Below are positions 1 to 8,368 of a stretch of 64,000 nt of DNA, piece by piece. Numbering within the stretch: position 1 is the stretch's first letter; each line of letters begins with the position of its first letter. The stretch spans positions 1 through 64,000 of the forward strand of contig BMSM01000021.1 in assembly GCA_014649155.1 (NCBI GenBank), written 5' to 3'. The notes under the pieces were generated by a model. That model was given only the letters and a program-made list of their open reading frames with translations. It ran no database searches and was not told where the DNA came from. This DNA is from Streptomyces griseoviridis (GTDB taxonomy: Bacteria > Actinomycetota > Actinomycetes > Streptomycetales > Streptomycetaceae). The translations under genes and the position numbers were made by a program.

Positions 1-1
1 G

Positions 2-262
2 GCGGCGGGCTGTATGCGCAACTACCTGATCCTCAAGGAGCGGGCGGCGGCGTTCCGTGCCGATCCGGAGGTGCGGGAGGCGCTGGCGGCCTCGCGGCTG
101 GACCAGCTGGCCCGGCCGACCGCCGAGGACGGACTGGCCGGGCTGCTGGCCGACCGGTCGGCTTACGAGACGTTCGACGCGGAGGCCGCCGCCGCCCGGG
201 GGATGGCCTTCGAACACCTCGACCAGCTCGCCATGGACCACCTCCTCGGCGTCCGAGGCTGA
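2..262 (+). CDS. xylA: Xylose isomerase, C-terminal fragment
   Basis: This is the last 86 codons of xylose isomerase, cut by the window edge. The enzyme interconverts D-xylose and D-xylulose in the cytoplasm and needs two divalent metals, whose ligands lie in the missing part. The readable frame starts at base 2. The segment beginning [14 protein letters not shown] and ending [17 protein letters not shown] matches the C-terminal arm I remember from Streptomyces XylA proteins, which wraps the neighbouring subunit of the tetramer. A strong hairpin follows 8 bases after the stop, so it is probably transcribed separately from the downstream ABC importer. The identification rests on recalled family sequence and is confident despite the truncation. 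Confidence 0.9.
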   Translation, partial: AAGCMRNYLILKERAAAFRADPEVREALAASRLDQLARPTAEDGLAGLLADRSAYETFDAEAAAARGMAFEHLDQLAMDHLLGVRG

Positions 263-270
263 CCCCCTCG

Positions 271-300
271 GGTCCGCGGGTCGGCCGGTGCCCGCGGACC
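271..300 (+). terminator. Hairpin terminator after xylA
   Basis: A perfect 10-bp inverted repeat (GGTCCGCGGG at 271-280, CCCGCGGACC at 291-300) with a 10-base loop lies just after the xylA stop. It has no T tract, as is usual for Streptomyces terminators. It separates xylA from the glucoside importer operon. Confidence 0.65.
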
Positions 301-373
301 TCATCGCATCCGCCCCGTGACACCGTGGTCGCGCGGGCGGGCCGGCACTCCCTCGCACTCAAGGGCACCCACC

Positions 374-1633
374 GTGACAGCACACCCTCCGGCCGCCGCG
401 CCTCGCCGGCGCCGTCGCTCACGCAGAGCCGCAGCCCCGCTCGCCGCCGTCTCCGTCCTGGTCGCCGGGGCGGCACTGACCGGCTGCGGGCAGCAACCCG
501 ACGCCGATGTGTACACCGTGATGAACTCCTCGACCGACGAGTCCTACCACCGCTGGGACGCGGAGGCGATGGCCCGCTGCGGCAAGCAGCTCGGCGTCAC
601 CATCGAGCAGCAGAGCGTCCCCGCCGCCCAGGTCATGACCAAGGCGCTGCGCATGGCCTCCTCGAAGTCGCTCCCGGACATCATCCAGTTCGACGCCTCC
701 GAGATGCCGACCTTCGCCGACGCCGGCGGACTGGTCGACCTCAAGTCCATCGGCCTGAGCACCCAGGACATCCCCGAGGGCATCGTCGACTTCGGTTCGT
801 ACAAGGGGACGTACTACGGGGCCGCGCGCTCCGTGAACACCCTCGCGCTCTTCTACAACAAGGACCTGCTCGACCAGGCCGGCGTCCCCGTCCCCACCAC
901 CTGGGACGAACTGCGCGAGGCCGCGAAGAAGCTCACCCAGGGCAAGCGGTACGGACTGGCGCTCAGCGCCGGCGGCGCGGAGGACGGCGTCTTCCAGTTC
1001 ATGCCGTTCATGTGGTCCAACGGCGGTGACGAGTCGAAGCTGGACAGCCCGCAGGTGGCCCAGGCGCTGGACTACTGGAAGGCGCTGCTGGCGGACGGTT
1101 CGCTGTCGAAGTCGACGGTCAACTGGACGCAGGCGGACGTCAACGACCAGTTCATGGCCGGCAACGCGGCGATGATGATCAACGGTCCGTGGCAGGTGGA
1201 GACCCTCAACACGGACAAGTCCCTGCACTGGGAAATCGCGCAGATCCCGGTGCCGAAGGCCGGCGACGACTCGGTCGGCCCGCTCGGCGGCGCCATCCTC
1301 ACCGTGCCCAACACCGGTGACGAGCAGCGCGAGAAGACGGCCGGGAAGATCGTCGCCTGTCTCTCCAGCCAGCAGGAGCAGCTCACGTACGCGCTCAACA
1401 GCTGGATGGTGCCGGCCAACTCCAAGGCCGCCGCCGTCTGGCGGGAGAAGGTGCCGGAGCTGGACGCGCTCGCCGACCAGGTGGCCGTCGCCCGGTCCCG
1501 TACCGCCCAGCTGGGCGCGGGCTGGTCGAGCGTGTCGCTCGCCCTGCAGAGCGCCTTCCAGTCGGCTCTGACCGGCGAGTCCAGCGAGGCCGCCCTGAAG
1601 CGCGCCCAGCAGCGGGCCACGAGCGGGAACTGA
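374..1633 (+). CDS. Sugar ABC transporter substrate-binding lipoprotein
   Basis: Extracellular solute-binding protein (family 1, sugar type) that delivers an oligosaccharide or glucoside to the permeases encoded next. It has a basic N-terminus, a hydrophobic stretch, then a lipobox (LTGC) whose Cys would be lipidated. The mature part shows the usual two-lobe pattern, including an FYNKDLL strand and a late GPWQVE segment. I place the start at GTG 374, preceded by AAGGG, rather than an in-frame GTG at 317 that has no ribosome site and would put about 19 extra residues before the signal peptide. It leads an operon with two permeases and a beta-glucosidase, so the ligand is probably a beta-glucoside such as cellobiose. 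That substrate is an inference. No ATPase gene is present; Streptomyces often shares one (MsiK) among importers. Confidence 0.85.
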   Translation: MTAHPPAAAPRRRRRSRRAAAPLAAVSVLVAGAALTGCGQQPDADVYTVMNSSTDESYHRWDAEAMARCGKQLGVTIEQQSVPAAQVMTKALRMASSKSLPDIIQFDASEMPTFADAGGLVDLKSIGLSTQDIPEGIVDFGSYKGTYYGAARSVNTLALFYNKDLLDQAGVPVPTTWDELREAAKKLTQGKRYGLALSAGGAEDGVFQFMPFMWSNGGDESKLDSPQVAQALDYWKALLADGSLSKSTVNWTQADVNDQFMAGNAAMMINGPWQVETLNTDKSLHWEIAQIPVPKAGDDSVGPLGGAILTVPNTGDEQREKTAGKIVACLSSQQEQLTYALNSWMVPANSKAAAVWREKVPELDALADQVAVARSRTAQLGAGWSSVSLALQSAFQSALTGESSEAALKRAQQRATSGN

Positions 1634-1645
1634 GGTACGCGACCC

Positions 1646-2602
1646 ATGACCACGCCCACCGTCACCGCGACACCGGCCGCCGGAGCGGCCAAGCCGGCCA
1701 CCGCTGCGGACCCGAACCGGCTCCGGCGCCGCCGCAGGCTCGCGCAGTGGGGCTTCGTCGCCCCCGCCGTCGTCTTCATGCTGCTGTTCTTCGGCTACCC
1801 GCTCGTCCGCAACGTCGTGATGAGCTTCCAGCACTACACGCCGAAGACGTTCTTCACCGGTGAGTCCCCGTTCAACGGCACCGACAACTGGTCGAACGTC
1901 TTCCAGGACGCGCTGTTCGGCAAGGCCCTGTGGCACACCCTGGTGTTCACGGCCGGCTCGCTGCTCGGCCAGTTCTGCATCGGCCTGGCGCTCGCCGTCT
2001 TCTTCAACCGCCGCTTCCCCCTGGGCGGGGTGCTGCGCTCGCTGATCCTGCTGCCCTGGCTCGTGCCGATGGTGGTGTCCGGCATCGTCTGGCGCCGCAT
2101 CCTCGACCAGGACACCGGCGTACTGAACACCTTCCTGGACACCGTCGGCCTGGGCAGCGGCCACACCCCGTGGCTGACCAGCCCGAACATGGCCCTGCTC
2201 TCCGTGATCCTGGTCAACATCTGGATCGGCATCCCGTTCAACATGGTCATCCTCTACGGCGGTCTCCAGGAGATCCCGAAGGAGCTGCACGAGGCGGCCG
2301 CCCTGGACGGCGCCTCCGCCTGGCGGACGTTCCGGTCCGTCACCCTGCCGATGCTCAAGCCGGTGGTCACCGTCGTCCTGGTGCTGGGCTTCATGTCGAC
2401 GGTGAAGATCCTCGACCTGATCCTCGCCCTCACCGACGGCGGACCCGCCGACGCCACCCAGACCCTGGGCACGCTCACCTACCAGAACTCCTTCGTCCAG
2501 CTGGACTTCGGGGCGGGCGCGGTCGTCGGCAACGTACTCATCCTGATCTCCGCGGTGTTCGCGGTGTTCTACCTGCGGGCCAACCGCACCGAGGGGAAGT
2601 GA
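1646..2602 (+). CDS. Sugar ABC transporter permease (MalF/UgpA type)
   Basis: A 318-residue integral membrane permease of the binding-protein-dependent sugar importer class. After a short Ala/Pro-rich N-terminus it has about six hydrophobic segments. It also has the cytoplasmic EAA loop (EAAALDGASAWRTFRSVTLP, roughly residues 213-232) that contacts the ATPase. It starts 12 bases after the binding-protein stop and is followed 5 bases later by the second permease, so the three are co-transcribed. It should form a heterodimer with the product at 2608. Length and EAA motif are normal for the family. The substrate cannot be read from the sequence. Confidence 0.9.
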   Translation: MTTPTVTATPAAGAAKPATAADPNRLRRRRRLAQWGFVAPAVVFMLLFFGYPLVRNVVMSFQHYTPKTFFTGESPFNGTDNWSNVFQDALFGKALWHTLVFTAGSLLGQFCIGLALAVFFNRRFPLGGVLRSLILLPWLVPMVVSGIVWRRILDQDTGVLNTFLDTVGLGSGHTPWLTSPNMALLSVILVNIWIGIPFNMVILYGGLQEIPKELHEAAALDGASAWRTFRSVTLPMLKPVVTVVLVLGFMSTVKILDLILALTDGGPADATQTLGTLTYQNSFVQLDFGAGAVVGNVLILISAVFAVFYLRANRTEGK

Positions 2603-2607
2603 CGTCC

Positions 2608-3447
2608 ATGGCCTCGCAGACCACCACGGCACCCACCGCCGCGCCCAGGCGCCGCTGGGGTTCCACGATCGCCGGTGTGCTGATCCTGTGCGTGATGCTC
2701 TTCCCGCTGTACTGGATGCTCAACACCGCGCTCCAGCCGGAGTCCGGCCTGCTCAAGGTCGACCCGGTGCCGGGCGGCCTGGACCTGTCCGGCTTCTCCA
2801 AGGCCATCTCCGACCAGGGCGGCCATCTGCTGACCTCGCTGGTGGTCTCGCTCGGCGCGGTCGTCATCTGCCTGGCGATCGCCGCGCCGGCCGCCTACGG
2901 GCTGGCCCGGTTCGGGCTGCGCGGCTCGAAGACCATCGTCTTCGGCACGCTGATCACCCAGATGGTGCCGGGCATCGTCATCGCCAACGCGCTCTACAAC
3001 TCGTACGTCGACCTGGGCCTGGTCAACTCCTACTTCGGCCTGATGCTGGCGGACGCCTCGCTGGGCATCCCGTTCTCCATCGTGCTGATGCGCTCCTTCA
3101 TGGTGTCCATCCCCGGTGAGGTGATCGAGGCCGCGCAGATCGACGGCGCCGGCGCGGTGCGGACCTTCCTCAAGGTGGTGCTGCCGATGAGCCGCAACTC
3201 CCTGATCACGTCGGGACTGTTCGCGTTCCTGTTCTCGTGGAGCGACTTCATGTTCGCGCTCACCCTGAACACCACCGACGAGGTCAAGCCGGTCACCCTG
3301 GGCATCTACCAGTACATCGGCGCGCACGTCGGCGACTGGGGTTCGGTGATGGCCGCGTCGGTGCTGTCGGCGGTCCCGGCGGCGATCCTGCTCGTCCTCG
3401 CCCAGAAGTACATCGCCGCCGGTATCGCTGGCGGTTCCGTCAAGTGA
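2608..3447 (+). CDS. Sugar ABC transporter permease (MalG type)
   Basis: The second inner-membrane permease of the importer, 279 residues. The start is ATG 2608, 5 bases after the upstream stop. The protein begins with a Thr/Ala/Pro-rich cytoplasmic tail, then a transmembrane helix (GVLILCVMLFPLYWML), and has about six helices in all. Its EAA loop (EAAQIDGAGAVRTFLKVVLP, about residues 172-191) marks the ATPase contact site. It should pair with the MalF-type permease just upstream. The stop is followed 31 bases later by the beta-glucosidase start, consistent with one operon for uptake and cytoplasmic hydrolysis. Confidence 0.9.
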   Translation: MASQTTTAPTAAPRRRWGSTIAGVLILCVMLFPLYWMLNTALQPESGLLKVDPVPGGLDLSGFSKAISDQGGHLLTSLVVSLGAVVICLAIAAPAAYGLARFGLRGSKTIVFGTLITQMVPGIVIANALYNSYVDLGLVNSYFGLMLADASLGIPFSIVLMRSFMVSIPGEVIEAAQIDGAGAVRTFLKVVLPMSRNSLITSGLFAFLFSWSDFMFALTLNTTDEVKPVTLGIYQYIGAHVGDWGSVMAASVLSAVPAAILLVLAQKYIAAGIAGGSVK

Positions 3448-3478
3448 CGTCCACCGCAAAGGAAATGGGTCAGCCCGC

Positions 3479-4858
3479 ATGACTGAACTCCCCGTCTTCC
3501 CGTCCGGCTTCGTCTTCGGTGCCGCGACCGCCTCGTACCAGATCGAGGGCGCGGTGCGCGAGGACGGCCGCGGACCGTCGATCTGGGACACCTACAGCCA
3601 CACGCCCGGCCTGACGGCGAACGGCGACACCGGCGACGTGGCCTGCGACCACTACCACCGCTACCCCGAGGACGTGGCGCTGCTGCGCGACCTGGGGGTG
3701 GACTCGTACCGCTTCTCGATCGCCTGGCCGCGGATCGTGCCGGAGGGTGCCGGCCCGGTGAACGCCAAGGGGCTGGACTTCTACTCACGGCTGGTGGACG
3801 AGCTGCTGGAGGCGGGCATCGAACCGGCCGCCACCCTCTACCACTGGGACCTGCCCCAGGCCCTGGAGGACCGGGGCGGCTGGCGGGTGCGGGAGACGGC
3901 GGAGCGGTTCGCCGAGTACACGGCCGTCGTCGCCGGGCACCTCGGTGACCGGGTGCCGCGCTGGATCACCTTCAACGAGCCGTGGTGCAGCGCCTTCCTC
4001 GGCTACTCCATCGGCCGGCACGCGCCGGGCGCCAAGGAGGGCCGGGGCGCACTGGCCGCCGCCCACCACCTGCTGGTCGGGCACGGTCTCGCGGTCAAGG
4101 CGCTGCGCGCGGCCGGGGTGCGCGAGGTCGGAATCACGCTCAACCTCGACCGCAACCTGCCCGCCACCGACTCCCCCGCCGACCTCGCGGCCGTGGTCCG
4201 CGCCGACACCCAGCACAACCTGGTGTGGACCGAGCCGATCCTCGCGGGCCGCTACCCGGCCACCGAGGAGGAGACCTGGGGGGAGCTGATCACCGGCGCG
4301 GACTTCCGCCGCGACGGCGACCTGGAGCTGATCTCCCAGCCGCTGGACTTCCTCGGCGTCAACTACTACCGGCCGATCGTGGTCGCCGACGCCCCGCACC
4401 GCGAGGCCGACCCGGCGCTGCGGGTGGCCACCGACAACCGGTACGAGGAGGTCACGCTCCCCGGTGTCCGGCACACCGCGATGAACTGGCCGGTGGTGCC
4501 GGAGTCCTTCACCGACCTGCTGGTGCGGCTGAAGCAGCAGTACGGCGACGCCCTGCCGCCCGTCCACATCACCGAGAACGGCTCGGCGGAGCACGACACG
4601 GTCGCCGAGGACGGCGCGGTGCACGACAGCGACCGGGTGGAGTACCTGCGCGGCCACCTGACCGCGCTCAAGGCGGCGATCGACGCGGGTGTGGACGTCC
4701 GCGGCTACTACGTCTGGTCGCTGCTGGACAACTTCGAGTGGGCGTTCGGCTACGACAAGCGGTTCGGTCTCGTCCGGGTCGACTACGAGACCCAGGAGCG
4801 CACGCCGAAGGACAGCTTCCGCTTCTATCAGGAGCTGATCGCCGCCCACCGGCGGTGA
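3479..4858 (+). CDS. GH1 beta-glucosidase
   Basis: Cytoplasmic glycoside hydrolase family 1 enzyme (459 residues, normal length) that should release glucose from the sugar imported by the three upstream gene products. The family 1 N-terminal signature is visible (FVFGAATASYQIEGA). So are both catalytic glutamates: the acid/base Glu167 in TFNEPW and the nucleophile Glu366 in ITENGSA. There is no signal peptide, in agreement with intracellular hydrolysis after import. It is the last gene of the operon; a hairpin at 4870-4893 follows and the next gene is convergent. The organisation binding protein-permease-permease-GH1 is like Streptomyces ceb loci, but here a ROK regulator, not a LacI-type CebR, is adjacent. 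Confidence 0.93.
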   Translation: MTELPVFPSGFVFGAATASYQIEGAVREDGRGPSIWDTYSHTPGLTANGDTGDVACDHYHRYPEDVALLRDLGVDSYRFSIAWPRIVPEGAGPVNAKGLDFYSRLVDELLEAGIEPAATLYHWDLPQALEDRGGWRVRETAERFAEYTAVVAGHLGDRVPRWITFNEPWCSAFLGYSIGRHAPGAKEGRGALAAAHHLLVGHGLAVKALRAAGVREVGITLNLDRNLPATDSPADLAAVVRADTQHNLVWTEPILAGRYPATEEETWGELITGADFRRDGDLELISQPLDFLGVNYYRPIVVADAPHREADPALRVATDNRYEEVTLPGVRHTAMNWPVVPESFTDLLVRLKQQYGDALPPVHITENGSAEHDTVAEDGAVHDSDRVEYLRGHLTALKAAIDAGVDVRGYYVWSLLDNFEWAFGYDKRFGLVRVDYETQERTPKDSFRFYQELIAAHRR

Positions 4859-4869
4859 TCCGGCGGGCG

Positions 4870-4893
4870 GGGGCCGTCCTCGCGGGCGGCCCC
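4870..4893. terminator. Bidirectional hairpin between convergent genes
   Basis: GGGGCCG (4870-4876) and CGGCCCC (4887-4893) form a 7-bp stem with a 10-base loop between the stops of the beta-glucosidase and the ROK regulator. It could terminate both convergent transcripts. Confidence 0.55.
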
Positions 4894-4897
4894 GCCG

Positions 4898-6139
4898 TCA
4901 CGCCCCGCCGCGCTCCGCGTACGCCGCCGGGTCCTCCAGGACCTCGCGGACGATCACGCCGGCCGCGCCCCGGGCCGCGTCCCCCAGCGAGGACGCGGCC
5001 CGCAGCCGTTTGCCGTCCTCGCTCCACAGCCCGGAGACCACCCGGCGGGCCAGTTCCCGGTCGACGGCCGGGGCCAGCCAGTCGATCAGCTCCCGGTAGA
5101 CGCCGCCGAGCATCACCGCCTCGGGGTCGAAGAGGTTGACCGCGCCGGAGACCACCGCGCCGAGCCGCCGCCCCGCCCCCTCGATCGCCGCGCACGCGGC
5201 CGGCTCGCCCCGCCGGGCGCGGCGCCCCAGTTCGGCGACGCCCTGGACGCCGGTGTCCGCGTCGATGCCGGCGGCCCGCAGCAGGGCGGCCTGACCGGCG
5301 TACTGCTCCAGGCAGCCGTGCGCCCCGCACCGGCACAGCGGGCCGTCCGGGTCGACCACCATGTGCCCGATCTCCCCGGCGAAGCCGTGCGCGCCGCGCA
5401 GCAGTTCGCCCTGCAGCACCAGCGCGCCGCCGATGCCGATCTCCCCGGTCAGGTACAGGAAGGAGCGGACGCCCTCGGTGCCGGCGCCGAACCACAGCTC
5501 GGCGAGGGCGGCGGCGTTGGCCTCGTTGTCGGAGCTGACCGGCAGCGGGCGCCGGTCGGGGCGCAGGGCGAGCAGGGCCTGCGCGAACAGGCCCTCCACG
5601 GCGACCCGCTGCCAGCCCAGGTTGGGGGCCTGGCGCACACTGCCGCCGGTGACCAGGCCGGGCAGCGCGACGTGGACGCCGGCCGGCGCGAGGTCCTGCT
5701 CGGCCGCCGAGCCGATGGCACGGGCCGCGAGCCGGGCCGCGCGGGCCAGCACCTCGGAGGGCTGGACGCCCCGGTTGTCGACGTGCTCCACGAGCCGGAC
5801 CCGGTCGGTGCCGGCGAGGTCGACGACGCAGACGGTGATGAAGTCGATGTTGATCTCGACGCCGAGGCCCGCGGGGCCGGACCGGGAGACCTTGAGGACG
5901 GTGCCGGGCCGTCCGACCTGGCCGCTGCTGGTCTTGCCCCACTCCGTGACGAAGCCGTACTCCAGCAACTGCTCGACCAGGGAGGAGACCGCCGCCCTGG
6001 TCAGTCCGACGTGCGTGGCGACACCGGCTCTGGTCGCCTCCCCCGCGTCGAGCACGGCCCTCAGGACCAGACTGAGGTTGTGCCGTCTGACCGTGGCCTT
6101 GTCGGCCTTCGGTTCCAGGGGGGTCAGGTTGTTCATCAT
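4898..6139 (-). CDS. ROK-family transcriptional regulator
   Basis: A 413-residue ROK repressor: an N-terminal winged helix (about residues 15-75, helix-turn-helix around TRAGVATHVGLTRAAVSSLV) followed by a sugar-kinase-like effector domain. The ROK zinc motif CRCGAHGCLEQYAG is intact, and acidic residues of the sugar site (SSDNEANAAALAELWFG) can be seen. Such proteins sense a sugar or phosphosugar and control nearby sugar genes. The obvious target is the convergent importer/beta-glucosidase operon, although I found no clear palindromic operator at that operon. The start chosen is the first of two adjacent ATGs (MMNNLT). A TACGCT box (6150-6155) ends 10 bases upstream, so the leader would be very short. 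Confidence 0.88.
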   Translation of the reverse strand: MMNNLTPLEPKADKATVRRHNLSLVLRAVLDAGEATRAGVATHVGLTRAAVSSLVEQLLEYGFVTEWGKTSSGQVGRPGTVLKVSRSGPAGLGVEINIDFITVCVVDLAGTDRVRLVEHVDNRGVQPSEVLARAARLAARAIGSAAEQDLAPAGVHVALPGLVTGGSVRQAPNLGWQRVAVEGLFAQALLALRPDRRPLPVSSDNEANAAALAELWFGAGTEGVRSFLYLTGEIGIGGALVLQGELLRGAHGFAGEIGHMVVDPDGPLCRCGAHGCLEQYAGQAALLRAAGIDADTGVQGVAELGRRARRGEPAACAAIEGAGRRLGAVVSGAVNLFDPEAVMLGGVYRELIDWLAPAVDRELARRVVSGLWSEDGKRLRAASSLGDAARGAAGVIVREVLEDPAAYAERGGA

Positions 6140-6208
6140 CGTGCTGTCGAGCGTATGCGACGCCGGGGGGCCGCCCGGCGCCCCCTTGCCCGGTCCGGGG
6201 GGTGCTCC

Positions 6209-6214
6209 TACTCT
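6209..6214 (+). promoter_or_regulatory. -10 box for leaderless MFS transcript
   Basis: TACTCT fits the actinobacterial TANNNT -10 consensus and ends 6 bases before the GTG start at 6221, which has no ribosome site. Transcription would begin at or next to the start codon. No clear -35 element is seen. Confidence 0.45.
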
Positions 6215-6220
6215 CACTTT

Positions 6221-7432
6221 GTGCCGCTGATAAACAAAACCCGTTCGCACAAGGACGTGCCGGGTCCCCCCGCCGAACTCGTCCGCCTCCGTTCCGTCCT
6301 GACCGCCTTCTTCGCCCTGGACGGCTTCGTCTTCGCCGGCTGGGTGGTGCGCATCCCCGCCATCAAGGAGCAGACCGGCGCCTCCGCCAGCGCGCTGGGA
6401 CTGGCGCTGCTCGGCGTGTCGGCGGGCGCGGTCGTCACCATGACCCTGACCGGCCGGCTCTGCCGCCGCTACGGCAGCCATCCCGTCACCGTCGTCTGCG
6501 CCGTGCTGCTCTGCCTCAGCGTCGCGCTGCCCCCGCTCACCCACTCCGCGCTCGCCCTGGGCGCCGTCCTGCTGGTCTTCGGCAGCGCCTACGGCGGGAT
6601 CAACGTCGCCTTCAACAGTGCCGCCGTCGACCTGGTGAACGTGCTGCGCCGGCCGATCATGCCCAGTTTCCACGCCGCCTTCAGCCTCGGCGGCATGGTC
6701 GGCGCGGGGCTCGGCGGCCTCGTCGCGGGAACGCTGTCGCCGACGTGGCACCTGTGCGGCCTGGCCGTCGTCGGCCTGCTGGTCACCCTGGTCGCCGGGC
6801 CCGTCCTGCTGCGCTGCGCGCCGCCCGCGCCGCCGGCCCGCCCGGTCCGGGACGACGGCGCCGCGCGGCCCCGGCCGGACGCCCGTACCCGCCGGGTGGT
6901 CGTCACCTTCGGGCTGATCGCCCTGTGCAGTTCCTACGGCGAGGGCGCCATGGCCGACTGGGGCGCCCTCCACCTGGAGCAGGACCTCGGTGCCGCGCCG
7001 GGCGTGGCGGCGGTGGGGTACTCCTGTTTCGCGCTGGCCATGACCGTGGGCCGGCTGACCGGCACGACACTGCTGGAACGCCTGGGCCGGACGCCGACCG
7101 TGGTGGCCGGGGGCACCGTCGCCGTGGCCGGGATGCTGCTGGGCTCTCTGGCGCCCTCGGTGTGGGCGGTGCTGTTCGGGTTCGCGATCACGGGACTCGG
7201 ACTCGCCAACATCTTCCCGGTCGCCGTCGAGCGGGCCGGGGCTCTCGGCGGCCCCGGCGGTGTCGCGACCGCCTCGACGCTCGGCTACGGCGGCATGCTG
7301 CTGGGGCCGCCCGCGATCGGTTTCATGGCCGACTGGTGGTCCCTCCCGGCCGCGCTCACCAGCGTCGCGGTGCTGGCCGCGGTGGCGGTGGCGGTCACGT
7401 CCCTGAACCGGCGCGCGATGGCGTCGGGCTGA
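6221..7432 (+). CDS. MFS transporter, YbjJ-like
   Basis: A 403-residue major facilitator with about 12 hydrophobic segments and a central cytoplasmic Arg/Pro-rich loop (about residues 200-225). The opening region (ALDGFVFAGWVVRIPAIKEQ) and the conserved MTLTGRLCRRYGS loop resemble the short YbjJ/FucP-like branch. Export or uptake of a small metabolite is likely; the substrate is unknown. The start GTG 6221 lacks a Shine-Dalgarno but is preceded by a TANNNT box at leaderless distance. An alternative GTG at 6257 has AAGGA too close to be used well. It is divergent from the ROK repressor with an 81-base gap, so that repressor may also control it. Confidence 0.82.
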   Translation: MPLINKTRSHKDVPGPPAELVRLRSVLTAFFALDGFVFAGWVVRIPAIKEQTGASASALGLALLGVSAGAVVTMTLTGRLCRRYGSHPVTVVCAVLLCLSVALPPLTHSALALGAVLLVFGSAYGGINVAFNSAAVDLVNVLRRPIMPSFHAAFSLGGMVGAGLGGLVAGTLSPTWHLCGLAVVGLLVTLVAGPVLLRCAPPAPPARPVRDDGAARPRPDARTRRVVVTFGLIALCSSYGEGAMADWGALHLEQDLGAAPGVAAVGYSCFALAMTVGRLTGTTLLERLGRTPTVVAGGTVAVAGMLLGSLAPSVWAVLFGFAITGLGLANIFPVAVERAGALGGPGGVATASTLGYGGMLLGPPAIGFMADWWSLPAALTSVAVLAAVAVAVTSLNRRAMASG

Positions 7433-7561
7433 CCACCGCGCTCCCTGGGCGGGGCCTGGACCTCCCGCCCCCGAGGCACCCCTGAGACACCTCTGCGGGC
7501 GGTCACCGATCACCGGAAACCCGTTCGCCCGGCGGGACTTGGTCCGGCAGACTCACCGCTC

Positions 7562-8296
7562 ATGGAGACCGCCGAGTTCATCGAGACACTGGACCGCGAG
7601 GGCCGGCTCATGGCCGCCGCCGCCGAGCGGGCCGGAAGCGACGCCGACGTACCGGGCTGCCCCGGCTGGCGGGTACGGGACCTGGTCGGGCACACCGGGG
7701 CGGTGCACCGCTGGGCGGCGTCCTTCGTCGCCGAGGGGCACACCGCTCCCCGCCCGATCGCCGATCCGCCGGACCTGGACGGCACCGCGCTCACCGACTG
7801 GTTCCGCGCGGGCCACCGGCACCTGGTCGACACCCTCGCCGCCGCCCCGCCGGACGTCGACTGCTGGCACTTCCTGCCCGCCCCCGCCCCGCTGGCCTTC
7901 TGGGCCCGGCGGCAGGCACACGAGACGGCCGTGCACCGGTTCGACGCCGAGTCGGCCGCCGCGGGCACCCCCTCGGACGTCGGTACGGAGTTCGCGGCGG
8001 ACGGCATCGACGAACTGCTGCGCGGGATGCACGCCCGTGAGCGGAGCCGGGTGCGCAGCGAGAAGCCCCGTGTCCTGCGGGTCCGGGCGACGGACGTGCC
8101 GGACGCGGTGTGGACGGTACGGCTGTCCGGGGAACCGCCGGTCACCGAACGCGGCGCCACCGCGGACGCCGAGTGCGAGATCGCCGGCCCCGCCGGGGCG
8201 CTGTACCTCGCCCTGTGGAACCGGCGTCCCCTGCCCGAGGTGACCGGCGACGCCTCCCTCGCCGACCTGTGGCGCCGGACGTCCGGCGTGGGCTGA
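7562..8296 (+). CDS. Maleylpyruvate isomerase family, mycothiol-dependent enzyme
   Basis: A 244-residue protein of the DinB/MDMPI superfamily. The N-terminal part (about 10-150) carries the family pattern GCPGWRVRDLVGHTGAVHRW followed later by RQAHETAVHRFDAE, whose histidines and acidic residue normally bind a divalent metal. The C-terminal part is the small MDMPI C-like domain. Members use mycothiol in isomerisation or thiol-transfer reactions in the cytoplasm; the substrate of this one cannot be told. It stands alone between the MFS gene and a convergent flavoprotein. A CAGACT box lies 8 bases before the ATG, so it may be leaderless. Confidence 0.85.
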   Translation: METAEFIETLDREGRLMAAAAERAGSDADVPGCPGWRVRDLVGHTGAVHRWAASFVAEGHTAPRPIADPPDLDGTALTDWFRAGHRHLVDTLAAAPPDVDCWHFLPAPAPLAFWARRQAHETAVHRFDAESAAAGTPSDVGTEFAADGIDELLRGMHARERSRVRSEKPRVLRVRATDVPDAVWTVRLSGEPPVTERGATADAECEIAGPAGALYLALWNRRPLPEVTGDASLADLWRRTSGVG

Positions 8297-8368
8297 GGGC
8301 GGGACCGGCGTACTCTTCGAGCCGCCGGCCGGGGGGCGCCGCACGCCGGTCGGGATGGGGGCGGGCGC

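Noticed and set aside
317-373. GTG 317 as the start of the sugar-binding lipoprotein
   Set aside because: No ribosome site, and it would place an Arg/Pro-rich stretch before the signal peptide; GTG 374 has AAGGG upstream.
263-373. CebR-like operator before the glucoside importer
   Set aside because: I looked for TGGGAGCGCTCCCA-like palindromes and saw none.
419-2632. A 737-codon open frame antisense to the ABC importer genes, and similar long antisense frames across the window
   Set aside because: Such frames arise from the extreme GC bias at third codon positions; the peptides are Arg/His/Gln-rich without recognisable domains, while the plus-strand proteins have clear family motifs.
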